A DNA stretch of 26,213 nucleotides from Alphaproteobacteria bacterium UBA2966 (GTDB lineage Bacteria > Pseudomonadota > Alphaproteobacteria > UBA2966): contig DEBC01000038.1 in the NCBI GenBank assembly GCA_002348365.1, positions 26,754-52,966 of the forward strand, read 5' to 3'. The notes under the pieces were generated by a model. That model worked only from the letters and a program-made list of their open reading frames with translations, was not told where the DNA came from and did not search any database. A program made the translations under genes and the position numbers. Below are positions 8,456-16,301 of this stretch, in pieces. How positions within the stretch are numbered: the stretch's first letter is position 1; the number at the start of each line of letters is the position of its first letter.

Positions 8456-9268
8456 TCAGTGACCCGAGGTGGCTGGTCCTGTCGCGAGCACCTCTGCACC
8501 TCCGCCGGTGACCTGCCTCATGGAAAGAAGGACGGCAGCCGCCAGAATGATCACCACGAATCCGGCCATGAGGATGAACAAGTTCGTAAAGCCAACTTCT
8601 GACTTGTGGGTCAATGATATCAGAGGCACAGCCAGAGCACTTACGCCAAGTGTAATGACGTACTTGACGGCGTACACACGGGACCTCCAGGCATCCGTAG
8701 TGAATCTTGCGATCAGGGCATCGTGAATCGGGATCTCTCCCAATACCAACGCCATCATGATCACCGCCACGGCCATCATGGAGAAATCCTGGGCCGTTGC
8801 AGCCAACAGCATGAGGGGGATTTGCCCGCCGACAACAATCAGAAACACCCGCTTGATTGGAAAGCGGTCGATCAGAAACCCCACAACGATTTGCGCAAAG
8901 GCCGCAACGGCAAATACGAGCGACGCGAGCGAGCCGACACCCATCGTGGTGTCAGCCATACCGGTCAATCGTTCGTCAAAAACCTTTGGCAGCGCCACCG
9001 TGGTGACATTGAAAATCAGCCCTCCAAACAGAGAGGCCACCGCCAGAATGAGGCGAGCCTTCAAGAAGAAAGGCGAACCGGTAGATCCTGAGTTGGATGG
9101 CCGAGAGACGCGAGCCGCATCCACTTGCTCTCCCCTGACCATGGCGACGTAGGCAAGGCCGGTCAGCAGGGCAATCGCGCCGGGAACGATGAACGCTGAG
9201 CGCCACCCAAAGGCCTCGACAAGCAGGCCCGCGTCGGTATCGGGACCGACCAGGATTACAAGATCGTC
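8456..9268 (-). pseudogene. MFS transporter remnant lacking its N-terminal part
   Basis: The minus-strand frame is open from a TGA at 9269-9271 to the stop at 8456. It encodes the end of transmembrane helix 5 through the C-terminus of a major facilitator superfamily permease: GLLVEAFGWRSAFIVPGAIA, the helix-6 end LAYVAMVRGE, and then the C-terminal six-helix half (helices such as LFGGLIFNVTTVALPKVF and ASLVFAVAAFAQIVVGFLID). About 150 residues covering roughly the first four to five helices are missing. The homology runs straight into the upstream stop codon, with no start codon before M-VRGEQ at 9142. An ATG start there would give 228 residues, not a working permease. A deletion that removed the 5' part is the simplest explanation. 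The original substrate is unknown. Confidence 0.75.
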
Positions 9269-9541
9269 TCAAGCTGCATCGTCGAGGAACTGACTCAGGC
9301 GCTTGGGCTTCTTGCTGATATAAATCTCATCAGGCCCAGTGTTTTCAACGACATGCTCTATGGTAGCCCCGTCCTCATGTGGCATGACGAGATCATCGTA
9401 CGCGCTCACTACGATCCCCGCATGCGCCCGGGAATGAGTCGCCGCCTCGCCGGTTGAAACGTCAGGGGCATCATCGCCGAACTGATGACGCAGCGGCCTG
9501 AAGAGAACTAAGGACTCGGCTTCCTTGTCCGGCCCACGCAT
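9269..9541 (-). CDS. Small hypothetical protein or gene fragment (90 residues)
   Basis: This is an unrecognised frame of 90 codons. The start (MRGPDKEAESLVLF) lies three codons after an in-frame stop, and no ribosome binding site is seen. The product is acidic, without signal peptide or membrane segments, and includes HSRAHAGIVVSAYDDLVMP and ends KKPKRLSQFLDDAA. It ends exactly where the truncated MFS frame begins, in the same reading frame, so its 3' end may lie at the deletion junction that removed the MFS N-terminus. It could be a small intact gene, a fragment of a larger one, or chance. Confidence is low. Confidence 0.35.
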   Translation of the reverse strand: MRGPDKEAESLVLFRPLRHQFGDDAPDVSTGEAATHSRAHAGIVVSAYDDLVMPHEDGATIEHVVENTGPDEIYISKKPKRLSQFLDDAA

Positions 9542-9584
9542 CCAATTGTGCTATTGAAGTGACGCGTCGGTATTTGCGCGTCTG

Positions 9585-9598
9585 TCGAAACATTTCGA
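9585..9598. promoter_or_regulatory. Palindrome upstream of denD-like gene, candidate operator
   Basis: TCGAAA-CA-TTTCGA is a perfect 6-base inverted repeat with a 2-base centre, 67 bases before the start of the erythronate-dehydrogenase-like gene. Its size and position suit a repressor site. A 9-base direct repeat (TTGAAGTGA at 9555-9563 and 9607-9615) flanks it. No regulator gene is in the window, so the assignment is by position only. Confidence 0.35.
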
Positions 9599-9665
9599 GA
9601 GTTCGTTGAAGTGAATCGACCGACGGCGTTTAGCTGTCGACGCCCGAACAAGCGAAGGCGCGCGA

Positions 9666-10652
9666 ATGAGAGTTGTAATCACCGGCGGCACTGGATTTCT
9701 CGGCATCCGGCTGGCCAAGCGACTCGTCGAGCTGGCAGAGCTCACCGTGCCCAGCGGAGAACGCCGACCGATCGGCGAGATCACACTCTTCGATTCGCAG
9801 GAGCCATCTGCGGCGGTTCCAGAAGCACCCTTTCCGATTCGAATCGTAATCGGCGATATCTCCGAACGCGATACCGTCGACGCGCTGATAGACCGGGACG
9901 ATATCTCGGTATTCCATCTCGCATCGGTCGTCAGCGGTGGTGGTGAACAGGACTTCGATCTTGCCATGCGCGTCAACCATCGCGGCGGAATCAACGTGCT
10001 TGAGGCCCTGCGCGCCCGCAACAGTCTGCCACGTCTCGTCTTCGCGAGCTCCATCGCCGTATTCGGTGGCAGCGCAATGCCTGACACCGTGGGCGATGCC
10101 ACACGGCAGACGCCTCAGACGACTTACGGCATCACCAAGGCGATTCTCGAACTGCTGATCAACGACTACACCCGCAAAGGCTTCCTCGACGGTCGCTCCG
10201 CACGTCTACCAACGGCCATCATCCGGCCGGGCAAGCCCAATGCCGCGGCTTCCGGGTTCGCCAGCGGAGTATTTCGGGAGCCGCTGGCCGGCGTGGACTT
10301 CGTACTGCCCGTCCCGCCGGAAACCGTCATGGTCGTGCTGGGTTATCGCGCCATCGTCGACGGCTTGATTCAACTTCACGAGGTCGACGGTGCGGAACTT
10401 GGGGACGACCGCTCTCTCGGATTGCCCGGACACAGAGTGACAGCGCAGGACATGATCGATGCACTACATCGGACTGCAGGCAGTCTCGCGCTCGGAAATA
10501 TCACGGTGGATCCGGACCCCTTCATTACGAGTATCTTTGAAACCTGGCCACAGTCCCTCGACAGCGCGCGCGCTGATGCCTTGGGATTCCCGAAAGACGA
10601 AGGACTCGATGCGATCGTGCGATACTACATCGAGGACTATCTCAGCGACTGA
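9666..10652 (+). CDS. denD: D-erythronate dehydrogenase-like NAD-dependent epimerase/dehydratase
   Basis: This 328-residue extended-SDR protein probably oxidises a four-carbon sugar acid (D-erythronate to 2-oxo-erythronate in DenD) with NAD. The dinucleotide-binding motif is GGTGFLG at residues 7-13. Ser at 128-129 (FASSIAVFGG) and Y154-K158 (TTYGITK) form the catalytic set. The segment RPGKPNAAASGFASGVFREP (187-206) is, as I recall it, diagnostic of the DenD group and distinguishes it from nucleotide-sugar epimerases. GAAGG at 9654-9658 is a well-spaced ribosome binding site for the ATG. The dehydratase gene follows after 19 bases, suggesting a sugar-acid catabolic operon. The usual DenD partners (four-carbon acid kinase DtnK/DenK-type, isomerases OtnI/OtnC) are not in this window. 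Confidence 0.82.
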   Translation: MRVVITGGTGFLGIRLAKRLVELAELTVPSGERRPIGEITLFDSQEPSAAVPEAPFPIRIVIGDISERDTVDALIDRDDISVFHLASVVSGGGEQDFDLAMRVNHRGGINVLEALRARNSLPRLVFASSIAVFGGSAMPDTVGDATRQTPQTTYGITKAILELLINDYTRKGFLDGRSARLPTAIIRPGKPNAAASGFASGVFREPLAGVDFVLPVPPETVMVVLGYRAIVDGLIQLHEVDGAELGDDRSLGLPGHRVTAQDMIDALHRTAGSLALGNITVDPDPFITSIFETWPQSLDSARADALGFPKDEGLDAIVRYYIEDYLSD

Positions 10653-10671
10653 ACAGAGGCACCACGTTCCC

Positions 10672-12402
10672 ATGACCGATCGCAAGACGAAACGGCGCAG
10701 CACCGAATGGTTCGGCAAGGCAGACAAGGACGGTTTTGCCTACCGAAGCTGGATGAAAAACCAGGGCATTCCCGACGACCACTTCGATGGAAGGCCGGTG
10801 ATCGGTATCTGCAATACCTGGTCCGAGCTCACGCCGTGTAACGCCCATTTCAGGGATATCGCGGAACGCGTCAAGCACGGCGTGCTCGAAGCGGGTGGAT
10901 TTCCCGTCGAGTTTCCGGTCACCTCGACGGGAGAGACTCTGATGCGGCCGACGACCATGTTGTTCCGCAATCTCGTCAGCATGGACGTCGAAGAGTCGAT
11001 CCGAGGCTACCCGATCGACGGCGTGGTACTGCTGGTCGGCTGCGACAAGACCACGCCGGCTTTGTTGATGGGTGCCGCGAGTTGCGATCTGCCAACAATC
11101 GCACTATCCGGCGGACCCATGCTGAACGGTGTCTACCGGGGCGAGCGTATCGGTTCCGGGACCCATGTCTGGAAGTTCGACGCCATGGTCAAGGCCGGTG
11201 AGATGACCCTGGAGGAGTTCATGGGCGCCGAGGCCTGCAATGCTCGCTCGCCGGGACACTGCATGACAATGGGCACCGCTTCCACGATGGCCAGCATGGT
11301 TGAATCCCTGGGCATCGGGCTCCACACCAATGCTGCCATTCCTGCCGCGGATTCGCGACGCAAGGTCCTGGCCCAAATGGTCGGCCGACGTATCGTCGAC
11401 CTCGTTAACAAAGACGTACGTATGTCCCAAATCATGACCCGCGAGGCTTTCAATAATGCCGTGCGCACCAACGGCGCCATCGGCGGTTCCACCAACGCAG
11501 TGATTCACCTGCTGGCGGTGGCGGGACGCCTGGGAATCGATCTCTCTCTCGACGACTGGCACACCCTCGGAAAGGACGTGCCGTGTCTGGTCAACCTCAT
11601 GCCTTCCGGTGAGTTCCTGATGGAGGATTTCTATTACGCCGGCGGCCTGCCTGTGGTGCTGCGCGAAATGGGCGAGAACGGACTGCTGCACAAAGACGCG
11701 CTCACCGTGAACGGCCGCACCATTTGGGACAATGTGCACGACGCCGAATGCTTTGATCGTAGTGTCATCCACGCCTTCGGAGATCCTTTCAAGGATCAAG
11801 GAGGCATCGTCGTTCTGCGCGGCAATCTCGCGCCCCAGGGTGCCGTCCTCAAACCATCGGCGGCCTCTCCCGAGCTGATGCAGCATCGTGGGCGGGCCGT
11901 GGTTTTTGAGACCATCGAGGATTACAACGCGCGCATCGACGATCCTGATCTGGACATCGATGAGAGCTGCGTCATGGTCCTGAAGAATTGCGGACCCAAG
12001 GGCTATCCCGGGATGGCCGAGGTGGGCAACATGGCCCTGCCCGCCAAACTCCTGCAGAAGGGTGTGACAGATATGGTCCGCATTTCCGATGCCCGAATGA
12101 GCGGCACGGCATACGGCACAGTCGTATTACACACGGCGCCGGAAGCTGCTGCGGGTGGCCCTCTCGCCCTGGTCCAGGACGGCGACCAGATTGAACTGGA
12201 TGTAGCTGGCGGCCGACTTCACCTTGACGTGCCCGACGATGAGCTCGAACGGCGGCAGGCCGGTTGGACGCCACCCCCACCACATTTTCCCCGTGGTTAC
12301 GTCAACATGTACGTCAACCACGTCCTGCAGGCCGATGAAGGGTGTGATCTGGATTTCCTTGTCGGTTCCAGCGGGGCACCGGTCGCGCGGGATATCCACT
12401 AG
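10672..12402 (+). CDS. IlvD/Edd family sugar-acid dehydratase (L-arabinonate dehydratase-like)
   Basis: This 576-residue iron-sulfur dehydratase should convert an aldonic acid to the 2-keto-3-deoxy acid. The three cluster cysteines are C56 (ELTPCNAH), C124 (VGCDKTTPA) and C197 (GHCMTMGTASTM). The lysine of CDKT (K126) is at the position that binds Mg in the family. Their spacing matches the [2Fe-2S] L-arabinonate dehydratase described from Rhizobium (C59, C127, C200 in memory), offset by three. The group also includes D-xylonate, D-fuconate and dihydroxy-acid dehydratases, so the substrate is not fixed. The start is the ATG at 10672, where homology begins (TDRKTKRRSTEWFGKADKDG). A longer open frame reaching back to 10459 overlaps the denD gene and is not used. 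It forms an operon with denD, 19 bases apart. Confidence 0.88.
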   Translation: MTDRKTKRRSTEWFGKADKDGFAYRSWMKNQGIPDDHFDGRPVIGICNTWSELTPCNAHFRDIAERVKHGVLEAGGFPVEFPVTSTGETLMRPTTMLFRNLVSMDVEESIRGYPIDGVVLLVGCDKTTPALLMGAASCDLPTIALSGGPMLNGVYRGERIGSGTHVWKFDAMVKAGEMTLEEFMGAEACNARSPGHCMTMGTASTMASMVESLGIGLHTNAAIPAADSRRKVLAQMVGRRIVDLVNKDVRMSQIMTREAFNNAVRTNGAIGGSTNAVIHLLAVAGRLGIDLSLDDWHTLGKDVPCLVNLMPSGEFLMEDFYYAGGLPVVLREMGENGLLHKDALTVNGRTIWDNVHDAECFDRSVIHAFGDPFKDQGGIVVLRGNLAPQGAVLKPSAASPELMQHRGRAVVFETIEDYNARIDDPDLDIDESCVMVLKNCGPKGYPGMAEVGNMALPAKLLQKGVTDMVRISDARMSGTAYGTVVLHTAPEAAAGGPLALVQDGDQIELDVAGGRLHLDVPDDELERRQAGWTPPPPHFPRGYVNMYVNHVLQADEGCDLDFLVGSSGAPVARDIH

Positions 12403-12500
12403 CAACAGCCTTGCGCCCATAGACTGGCGGCGACGGAGTTCGTCGCGCTCTTTGGTTCTGAACTGACAGGAATCAACAGGGGACGTGTATTATTTCTCGC

Positions 12501-13087
12501 ATGCCGGATGATGCGCACATTCAGGGCCTGCGTAAGGCAATTCGATCCGCCTTTCTTGCCGACGAAGGACCAATCGTTCGTCGGCTGATATCCGAAACCG
12601 GTCTCTCGGTGAAAGACAGGGGGCGAATTACCGATCTGGCTGCGCAACTGGTGCGGACGGTCCGCACATCCTCCAACCCCAACATTATGGAGAGCTTTCT
12701 CTCCGAATACGGCCTCAACACGACCGAAAGCATCGCCTTGATGTGCCTTTCCGAAGCCCTCCTGCGCGTGCCCGACGCTGAAACGATCGACGCATTGATC
12801 AGCGAAAAATTGTGCCCTCGCACTGGGGTCAGCACCTCGGTCACTCATGCTCGTCACTCGTCAACGCTTCGACCTGGGCGCTGATGTTGACCGGGAAGGT
12901 GTTGATGCCGGCCGACGAGATGTCCTTGCGGGCTATTCGAATGTCACTTGCCACGCGTAACGGCGAGATCATTCCACTCATCACCGAGGTTGTGGCACCT
13001 CACCGCTATATCGTGGAACGGCATCTTTGCGTCGATACCACGGCAGCAGGAGGCAACACCTCTCTCCTTGCCGAAGCGGGAGAATGA
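12501..13087 (+). pseudogene. putA: putA relic: ends of proline dehydrogenase/P5C dehydrogenase, middle deleted
   Basis: Full PutA (about 1,000-1,200 residues) oxidises proline to glutamate. Here only both ends remain. From the ATG at 12501 the frame encodes a PutA-like N-terminal region (IVRRLISETGLS, AAQLVRTVR, MESFLSEYGLNTTESIALMC, LSEALLRVPDAETIDALISEKL). At about 12810 one base is missing (expected AAATTGGTG). In the next frame the text continues PSHWGQHLGHS...VNASTWALMLTGKVL, a PutA hallmark. Eight residues later comes LRAIRMSLATRNGEI and IVERHLCVDTTAAGGNTSLL, which matches the extreme PutA C-terminus (family pattern ...IERALSVNTAAAGGNASL). Roughly 850-1,000 codons, including the FAD barrel and the aldehyde dehydrogenase catalytic core, are gone. 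It cannot be functional. It converges on the aminotransferase gene. Confidence 0.85.
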
Positions 13088-13102
13088 CGGGTCTGTGCTG
13101 CT

Positions 13103-14032
13103 CTACACTGCCTCCCCGCAGTCGCGAGCGACCAGCTCCTTGTAAAGCTTACGGATGCGCCGGAACATTGGTCCGGGTGTGCCGTCTCCGATGGTTCGCC
13201 CGTCGATCACCGCCACCGGCGTCTGAGCACCGAACGTCCCGGTGACGAAGGCCTCATCAGCAGAGTAGGTATCCACGAGAGAGTAATTTCGCTCGAATAC
13301 CGGAATGTGCTCGGCCCGGCAGATTTCGATCACCTTTTTGCGGGTGATGCCGTTGAGGCAGTAGTCCCCGGTCGAGGTCCACACTTCTCCCTGCCGAACG
13401 ATGAAGAAGTTGGTGGAATTCGTCGTGTTGACGAAGCCGTGAGGGTCGAGCATCAGGGCCTCATCAGCGCCTGCCTTGATGGCGTGGATCCCCGCGAGAA
13501 TACAGTTCAACTTGGAATGCGAATTGAGCTTGGGATCCTGAGTGACCGGCAAGCCCCGCACGATGGGAACAGTATGCAGGCTGAGCCCTTTCTCCAGGAT
13601 TGCTGTCACCGGCGCACTGAACTCGGCAATGATGACGATGGTGGGCCCCTCTTCACTCAGGCGCGGATCCTGGAACGGCTTGCGCTTGGGACCCCGTGTC
13701 ACCATCAGCCGCGCGTGCACGTTTTCGTGCATCTCGTTGGCCCGCACGGTGTCGTAGAGGGCCGTGGTCAGCTCTTCCTGGGTCAATCCGATGTCGAGAT
13801 CGAGGGCCTTGGCAGCGCCGTGGAGACGGTCGAGATGCTCTTCGAGAAATGCGAAGCGGCCGTTGTAGAGACGCAGCCCTTCCCACACGCCGTCGCCCAG
13901 CATGAAACCGCTGTCGTAAACGGAGACAGTCGCCTCGGCTTTCGGGACGATCCGACCATTGACGTAAATCTTGATCGAGTCGTTACGGGTATCTGCCTCG
14001 GCTTCGTGCGTGGATTGGCCGGAAGTCGCCAT
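13103..14032 (-). CDS. Class IV PLP aminotransferase (branched-chain / D-amino-acid transaminase family)
   Basis: This cytoplasmic fold-type IV transaminase has 309 residues. The N-terminal hallmark IYVNGRIVPKAEATVSVYDSG leads into MLGDGVWEGLRLYNGRFAFL. The PLP lysine is most likely K174 in the LNSHSKLNCILAG segment. The cofactor-phosphate and C-terminal signatures are GFVNTTNSTNFFIV, CLNGITRKKVIEIC and EAFVTGTFGAQTPV. Family members act on branched-chain amino acids, D-alanine or aminodeoxychorismate. The NSTNFF and GITR motifs suit the BCAT/DAAT side, but I cannot choose the substrate. The first 20 residues are poorly conserved in style and the start could be slightly downstream. The putA relic converges on its 3' end and the DUF302/CHAT relic lies immediately upstream, so this intact gene sits between two broken ones. 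Confidence 0.88.
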   Translation of the reverse strand: MATSGQSTHEAEADTRNDSIKIYVNGRIVPKAEATVSVYDSGFMLGDGVWEGLRLYNGRFAFLEEHLDRLHGAAKALDLDIGLTQEELTTALYDTVRANEMHENVHARLMVTRGPKRKPFQDPRLSEEGPTIVIIAEFSAPVTAILEKGLSLHTVPIVRGLPVTQDPKLNSHSKLNCILAGIHAIKAGADEALMLDPHGFVNTTNSTNFFIVRQGEVWTSTGDYCLNGITRKKVIEICRAEHIPVFERNYSLVDTYSADEAFVTGTFGAQTPVAVIDGRTIGDGTPGPMFRRIRKLYKELVARDCGEAV

Positions 14033-14054
14033 GTTCGTTGTTCCCCGTCAGTCG

Positions 14055-14070
14055 TAAGACGCTAAGACGC
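14055..14070. repeat. Tandem 8-base duplication TAAGACGC x2
   Basis: TAAGACGC occurs twice head to tail, covering the stop codon of the CHAT relic and the leader of the aminotransferase gene. It is probably a small slippage duplication. Confidence 0.6.
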
Positions 14071-14543
14071 AGGGACCGCGCCGCCGCCATCCCCCACCAG
14101 GGAGAATGGTGCCCAGAAGATCGGATGCGCGTAGGAGAACTCGACTTTGCCGGAGCCCGGATCGATGTATCCGGGTCCATCAATCAAACTCATCATCGCG
14201 GATTGCATGGCCCGGCCTCGACTGAGGCTCGGATCTTCTGCTTGACGCCGGAAGAGGTCCGTCGTCAGCAAGCGCGCACTGGTTGTCTCAACGGGCCAGT
14301 TCGTCAACATCACGGCCCGCGTCCCCGCATAGAAGAACGCCCGGCCAAGGCCCGAGAAGGCTTCCGCCCCTTCCCGTCCGCAGCAGCCGTATTACAGGCC
14401 GACAGCACGAACCAGTCCGAATCAAGCTTGAGGCCGCGACTGCGAATCGCCTGTTCAACCCGCTCGAGTGTTTCCGCCACAGTGTGGGTGCTCTGCACTC
14501 GACGCATGGTGTTTCCGTAGCGGGCTTCGAATTCATCTCCCAT
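14062..14543 (-). pseudogene. Chimeric relic: DUF302-like N-terminus fused to CHAT-protease C-terminus, frameshifted
   Basis: The minus-strand frame starts at the ATG at 14543 with a good ribosome binding site. The first part (TMRRVQSTHTVAETLERVEQ then AIRSRGLK) looks like the opening of a DUF302 domain. Directly afterwards comes LKLDSDWFVLSACNTAAADG, the cysteine-centred hallmark of CHAT (caspase-HetF) domains. A one-base deletion at about 14352-14358 shifts the frame. The second frame continues AFSGLGRAFFYAG, MLTNWPVETTSARLLTTDLF, DGPGYIDPGSGKVEFSYAHP and IFWAPFSLVGDGG to a stop at 14062, the normal CHAT C-terminus. The CHAT catalytic Cys is kept, but the upstream His strand and any TPR repeats are absent. 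This looks like illegitimate joining at the shared GLK/LKL stretch, followed by frameshift. The CHAT identity is strong, the DUF302 identity moderate. Confidence 0.72.
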
Positions 14544-14552
14544 AAATTCGCA

Positions 14553-14558
14553 CTCCTG
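14553..14558 (-). promoter_or_regulatory. Ribosome binding site of the DUF302/CHAT relic
   Basis: CAGGAG (complement of 14553-14558) lies 9 bases before the ATG at 14543 and just inside the 3' end of the ThDP-enzyme gene region. It marks 14543 as a genuine ancestral start, 20 bases downstream of the ThDP-enzyme stop. Confidence 0.55.
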
Positions 14559-14563
14559 TTTAC

Positions 14564-16255
14564 CTACAACGGTGCGTTGTCGACCGCCTCGTGGTGACTG
14601 GCGTCAGGATCAACCTTTGCATCGATCACTACCGGACCACCCAACCTGTGCGCCTCGTTCAATGCATCGCCGATTTCGTCCGCATGATGCACCGTGAGGC
14701 CCTTGCCGCCCAGTCCCTCGACCATCTTGGCGAAATCGACATCCTCGAAGTCGACCGCAATGCGATTCTCCGCGAGATTGTCCCGGACCATGCCCAGCCC
14801 GGCGTTGTTTCCAACAAGAAAGACCACGTCGGCATTCTGCTGAACACAGGTCGTGACGACCTGCAAAGTCATCATGAAGCCGCCGTCCCCCGCCAGGCAG
14901 GTCACACGCTTGCTCGGGTCGACAAGCTTTGCTGCGAGCGCCGCCGGTGGCCCCCAACCCATGATGCCAGTGCCGCCCGGAACCAGAAGCTGCTGCGGAT
15001 AAGGCATCCGCAGGCCGAAGGTGCTCCAGATGCGATTGGCGCCCGCGTCCAAAGTGAGGAAATCGTCCCTGCCCAGAAAAGCCTGAACGCTTGCCACCAG
15101 ATCGGCATGGTGCACGGTGCCCTGCTGAGCGGCGGGACGCGGAAACTCGTCATATCCTGTGCGCGCCTTGAGTTCGGCAATCGCGGCCACACGTGTCTCG
15201 CGGGATTTCGTGGACAGTCCGATCTCGTCCAGCATGGCGACAACGTCCGCAGCATCCCCGGTGATTGCAGTGTCGACGGGATAGACCCATCCGGCGTTGC
15301 GGGGATCGACGTCGACCTGCACGAGTGTCTGCTCACCAGGCCGGATCAGTTCGGGGTCTCGAAACCGGGTGTAATCTGGCCCCATGCTGGCGCCGATCAT
15401 GATGACGAGGTCGGCTGAGGCTACGGCCCGATTGGCGGTTGGCGCACCCCAGGTGCCGAGCATGCCGACGGCAATTTCCGAGGTCTCCGCGACGATTCCC
15501 TTTGCGTTGTAGCTGCTGGCAACGGCAATTCCAGAGCTCTCGGCGAGGGCCTGCAGCGCGACACCCGCATTCGCAGTCATCACGCCGTTGCCTGCTACGA
15601 TCACCGGGCTGGCCGCACCGTCGATCAGTTCGGCCAGCGCGATGACGGCGTCCCTATCGGGGCGAGCAGGCGTATAACGTTGATAACCCTCGGAGGGGTA
15701 GAGCGCGGGGCGGGCCGAGTCATCGATCTCCTCACGGATGATCGGAGTCTTCATGATAACGGCGGCGGGGCCCTGGCGCGGTAGCGTCGCATGCTTGATG
15801 GCCATCTGGGTGCCGTAGACCGCTTCCGCCGGCGACGTTGCGTAGGTGCAATACTTCGTAATGGGCTTCAGCGAGGCCATGGCGTCTGCGCCGCCGTAAT
15901 CGCCCGTCATGGTCTGGTAAACACCCATCTGGCCGTAGCCATCGTAATCGGATGTCTCGGTCAGAATCAGCATGGGGGAGCCGCAGAAATGCGCCTCGAG
16001 GATTCCGACTCCGCCGATAGTCGTGATCCATGGGCCCTGCCCCATCAGTGCCGCAGGACGGCCAGTGAGGCGCCCGGTTGCCTGAGCCATCACCGAAGCG
16101 ATCCACTCACTTCGGGTCAGCACCACGTCGATCTTGTCTCTCCGGGCGTTGAATGCCGGCAAAGACCAGGTGATTCCCAACCCGGGCAGGGTAAAGGCGT
16201 GCGTCACACCCGATTCGATCAGGGTATCGACAACACGCTCGCTGGTCTTGGGCAT
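14564..16255 (-). CDS. Thiamine-diphosphate-dependent enzyme, acetolactate synthase superfamily
   Basis: This 563-residue protein has the three-domain order of ThDP decarboxylases/synthases: Pyr (about 1-170), central (about 200-345) and PP (about 385-540). The conserved glutamate that activates ThDP is E50 in TRSEWIASVMAQATGRLTGR. The diphosphate/Mg motif runs from GDG at 456-458 (LAGDGGFMMT) to NN at 483-484 (VGNNAGLGM). PGGTGIMGWG and the C-terminal GGPVVIDAKVDP are also typical. It has no close match in my memory to IlvB, Gcl or OadC, so the substrate is unknown. The pyrimidine site (FTLPGLGITWSLPAF) differs from the usual FG.PG. A Met 16 codons upstream (16303) is possible, but the ribosome binding site at 16261-16270 selects 16255. 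It diverges from the MFS gene. Confidence 0.85.
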   Translation of the reverse strand: MPKTSERVVDTLIESGVTHAFTLPGLGITWSLPAFNARRDKIDVVLTRSEWIASVMAQATGRLTGRPAALMGQGPWITTIGGVGILEAHFCGSPMLILTETSDYDGYGQMGVYQTMTGDYGGADAMASLKPITKYCTYATSPAEAVYGTQMAIKHATLPRQGPAAVIMKTPIIREEIDDSARPALYPSEGYQRYTPARPDRDAVIALAELIDGAASPVIVAGNGVMTANAGVALQALAESSGIAVASSYNAKGIVAETSEIAVGMLGTWGAPTANRAVASADLVIMIGASMGPDYTRFRDPELIRPGEQTLVQVDVDPRNAGWVYPVDTAITGDAADVVAMLDEIGLSTKSRETRVAAIAELKARTGYDEFPRPAAQQGTVHHADLVASVQAFLGRDDFLTLDAGANRIWSTFGLRMPYPQQLLVPGGTGIMGWGPPAALAAKLVDPSKRVTCLAGDGGFMMTLQVVTTCVQQNADVVFLVGNNAGLGMVRDNLAENRIAVDFEDVDFAKMVEGLGGKGLTVHHADEIGDALNEAHRLGGPVVIDAKVDPDASHHEAVDNAPL

Positions 16256-16260
16256 TCGAC

Positions 16261-16270
16261 TTTCCTTCCC
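16261..16270 (-). promoter_or_regulatory. Ribosome binding site fixing the ThDP-enzyme start
   Basis: GGGAAGGAAA (complement of 16261-16270) ends 5 bases before the ATG at 16255 and argues against the upstream ATG at 16303. Confidence 0.6.
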
Positions 16271-16301
16271 TGTGTCGACTATTGGTACGGCGAACGGATA
16301 C

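Noticed and set aside
10459..10671. Upstream extension of the IlvD/Edd dehydratase frame
   Set aside because: It overlaps the denD gene in another frame, and homology starts at the ATG at 10672.
12463..12493. CTGACA ... TATTAT promoter-like boxes before the putA relic
   Set aside because: The 19-base spacing and imperfect -35 box are weak evidence, and the downstream gene is dead.
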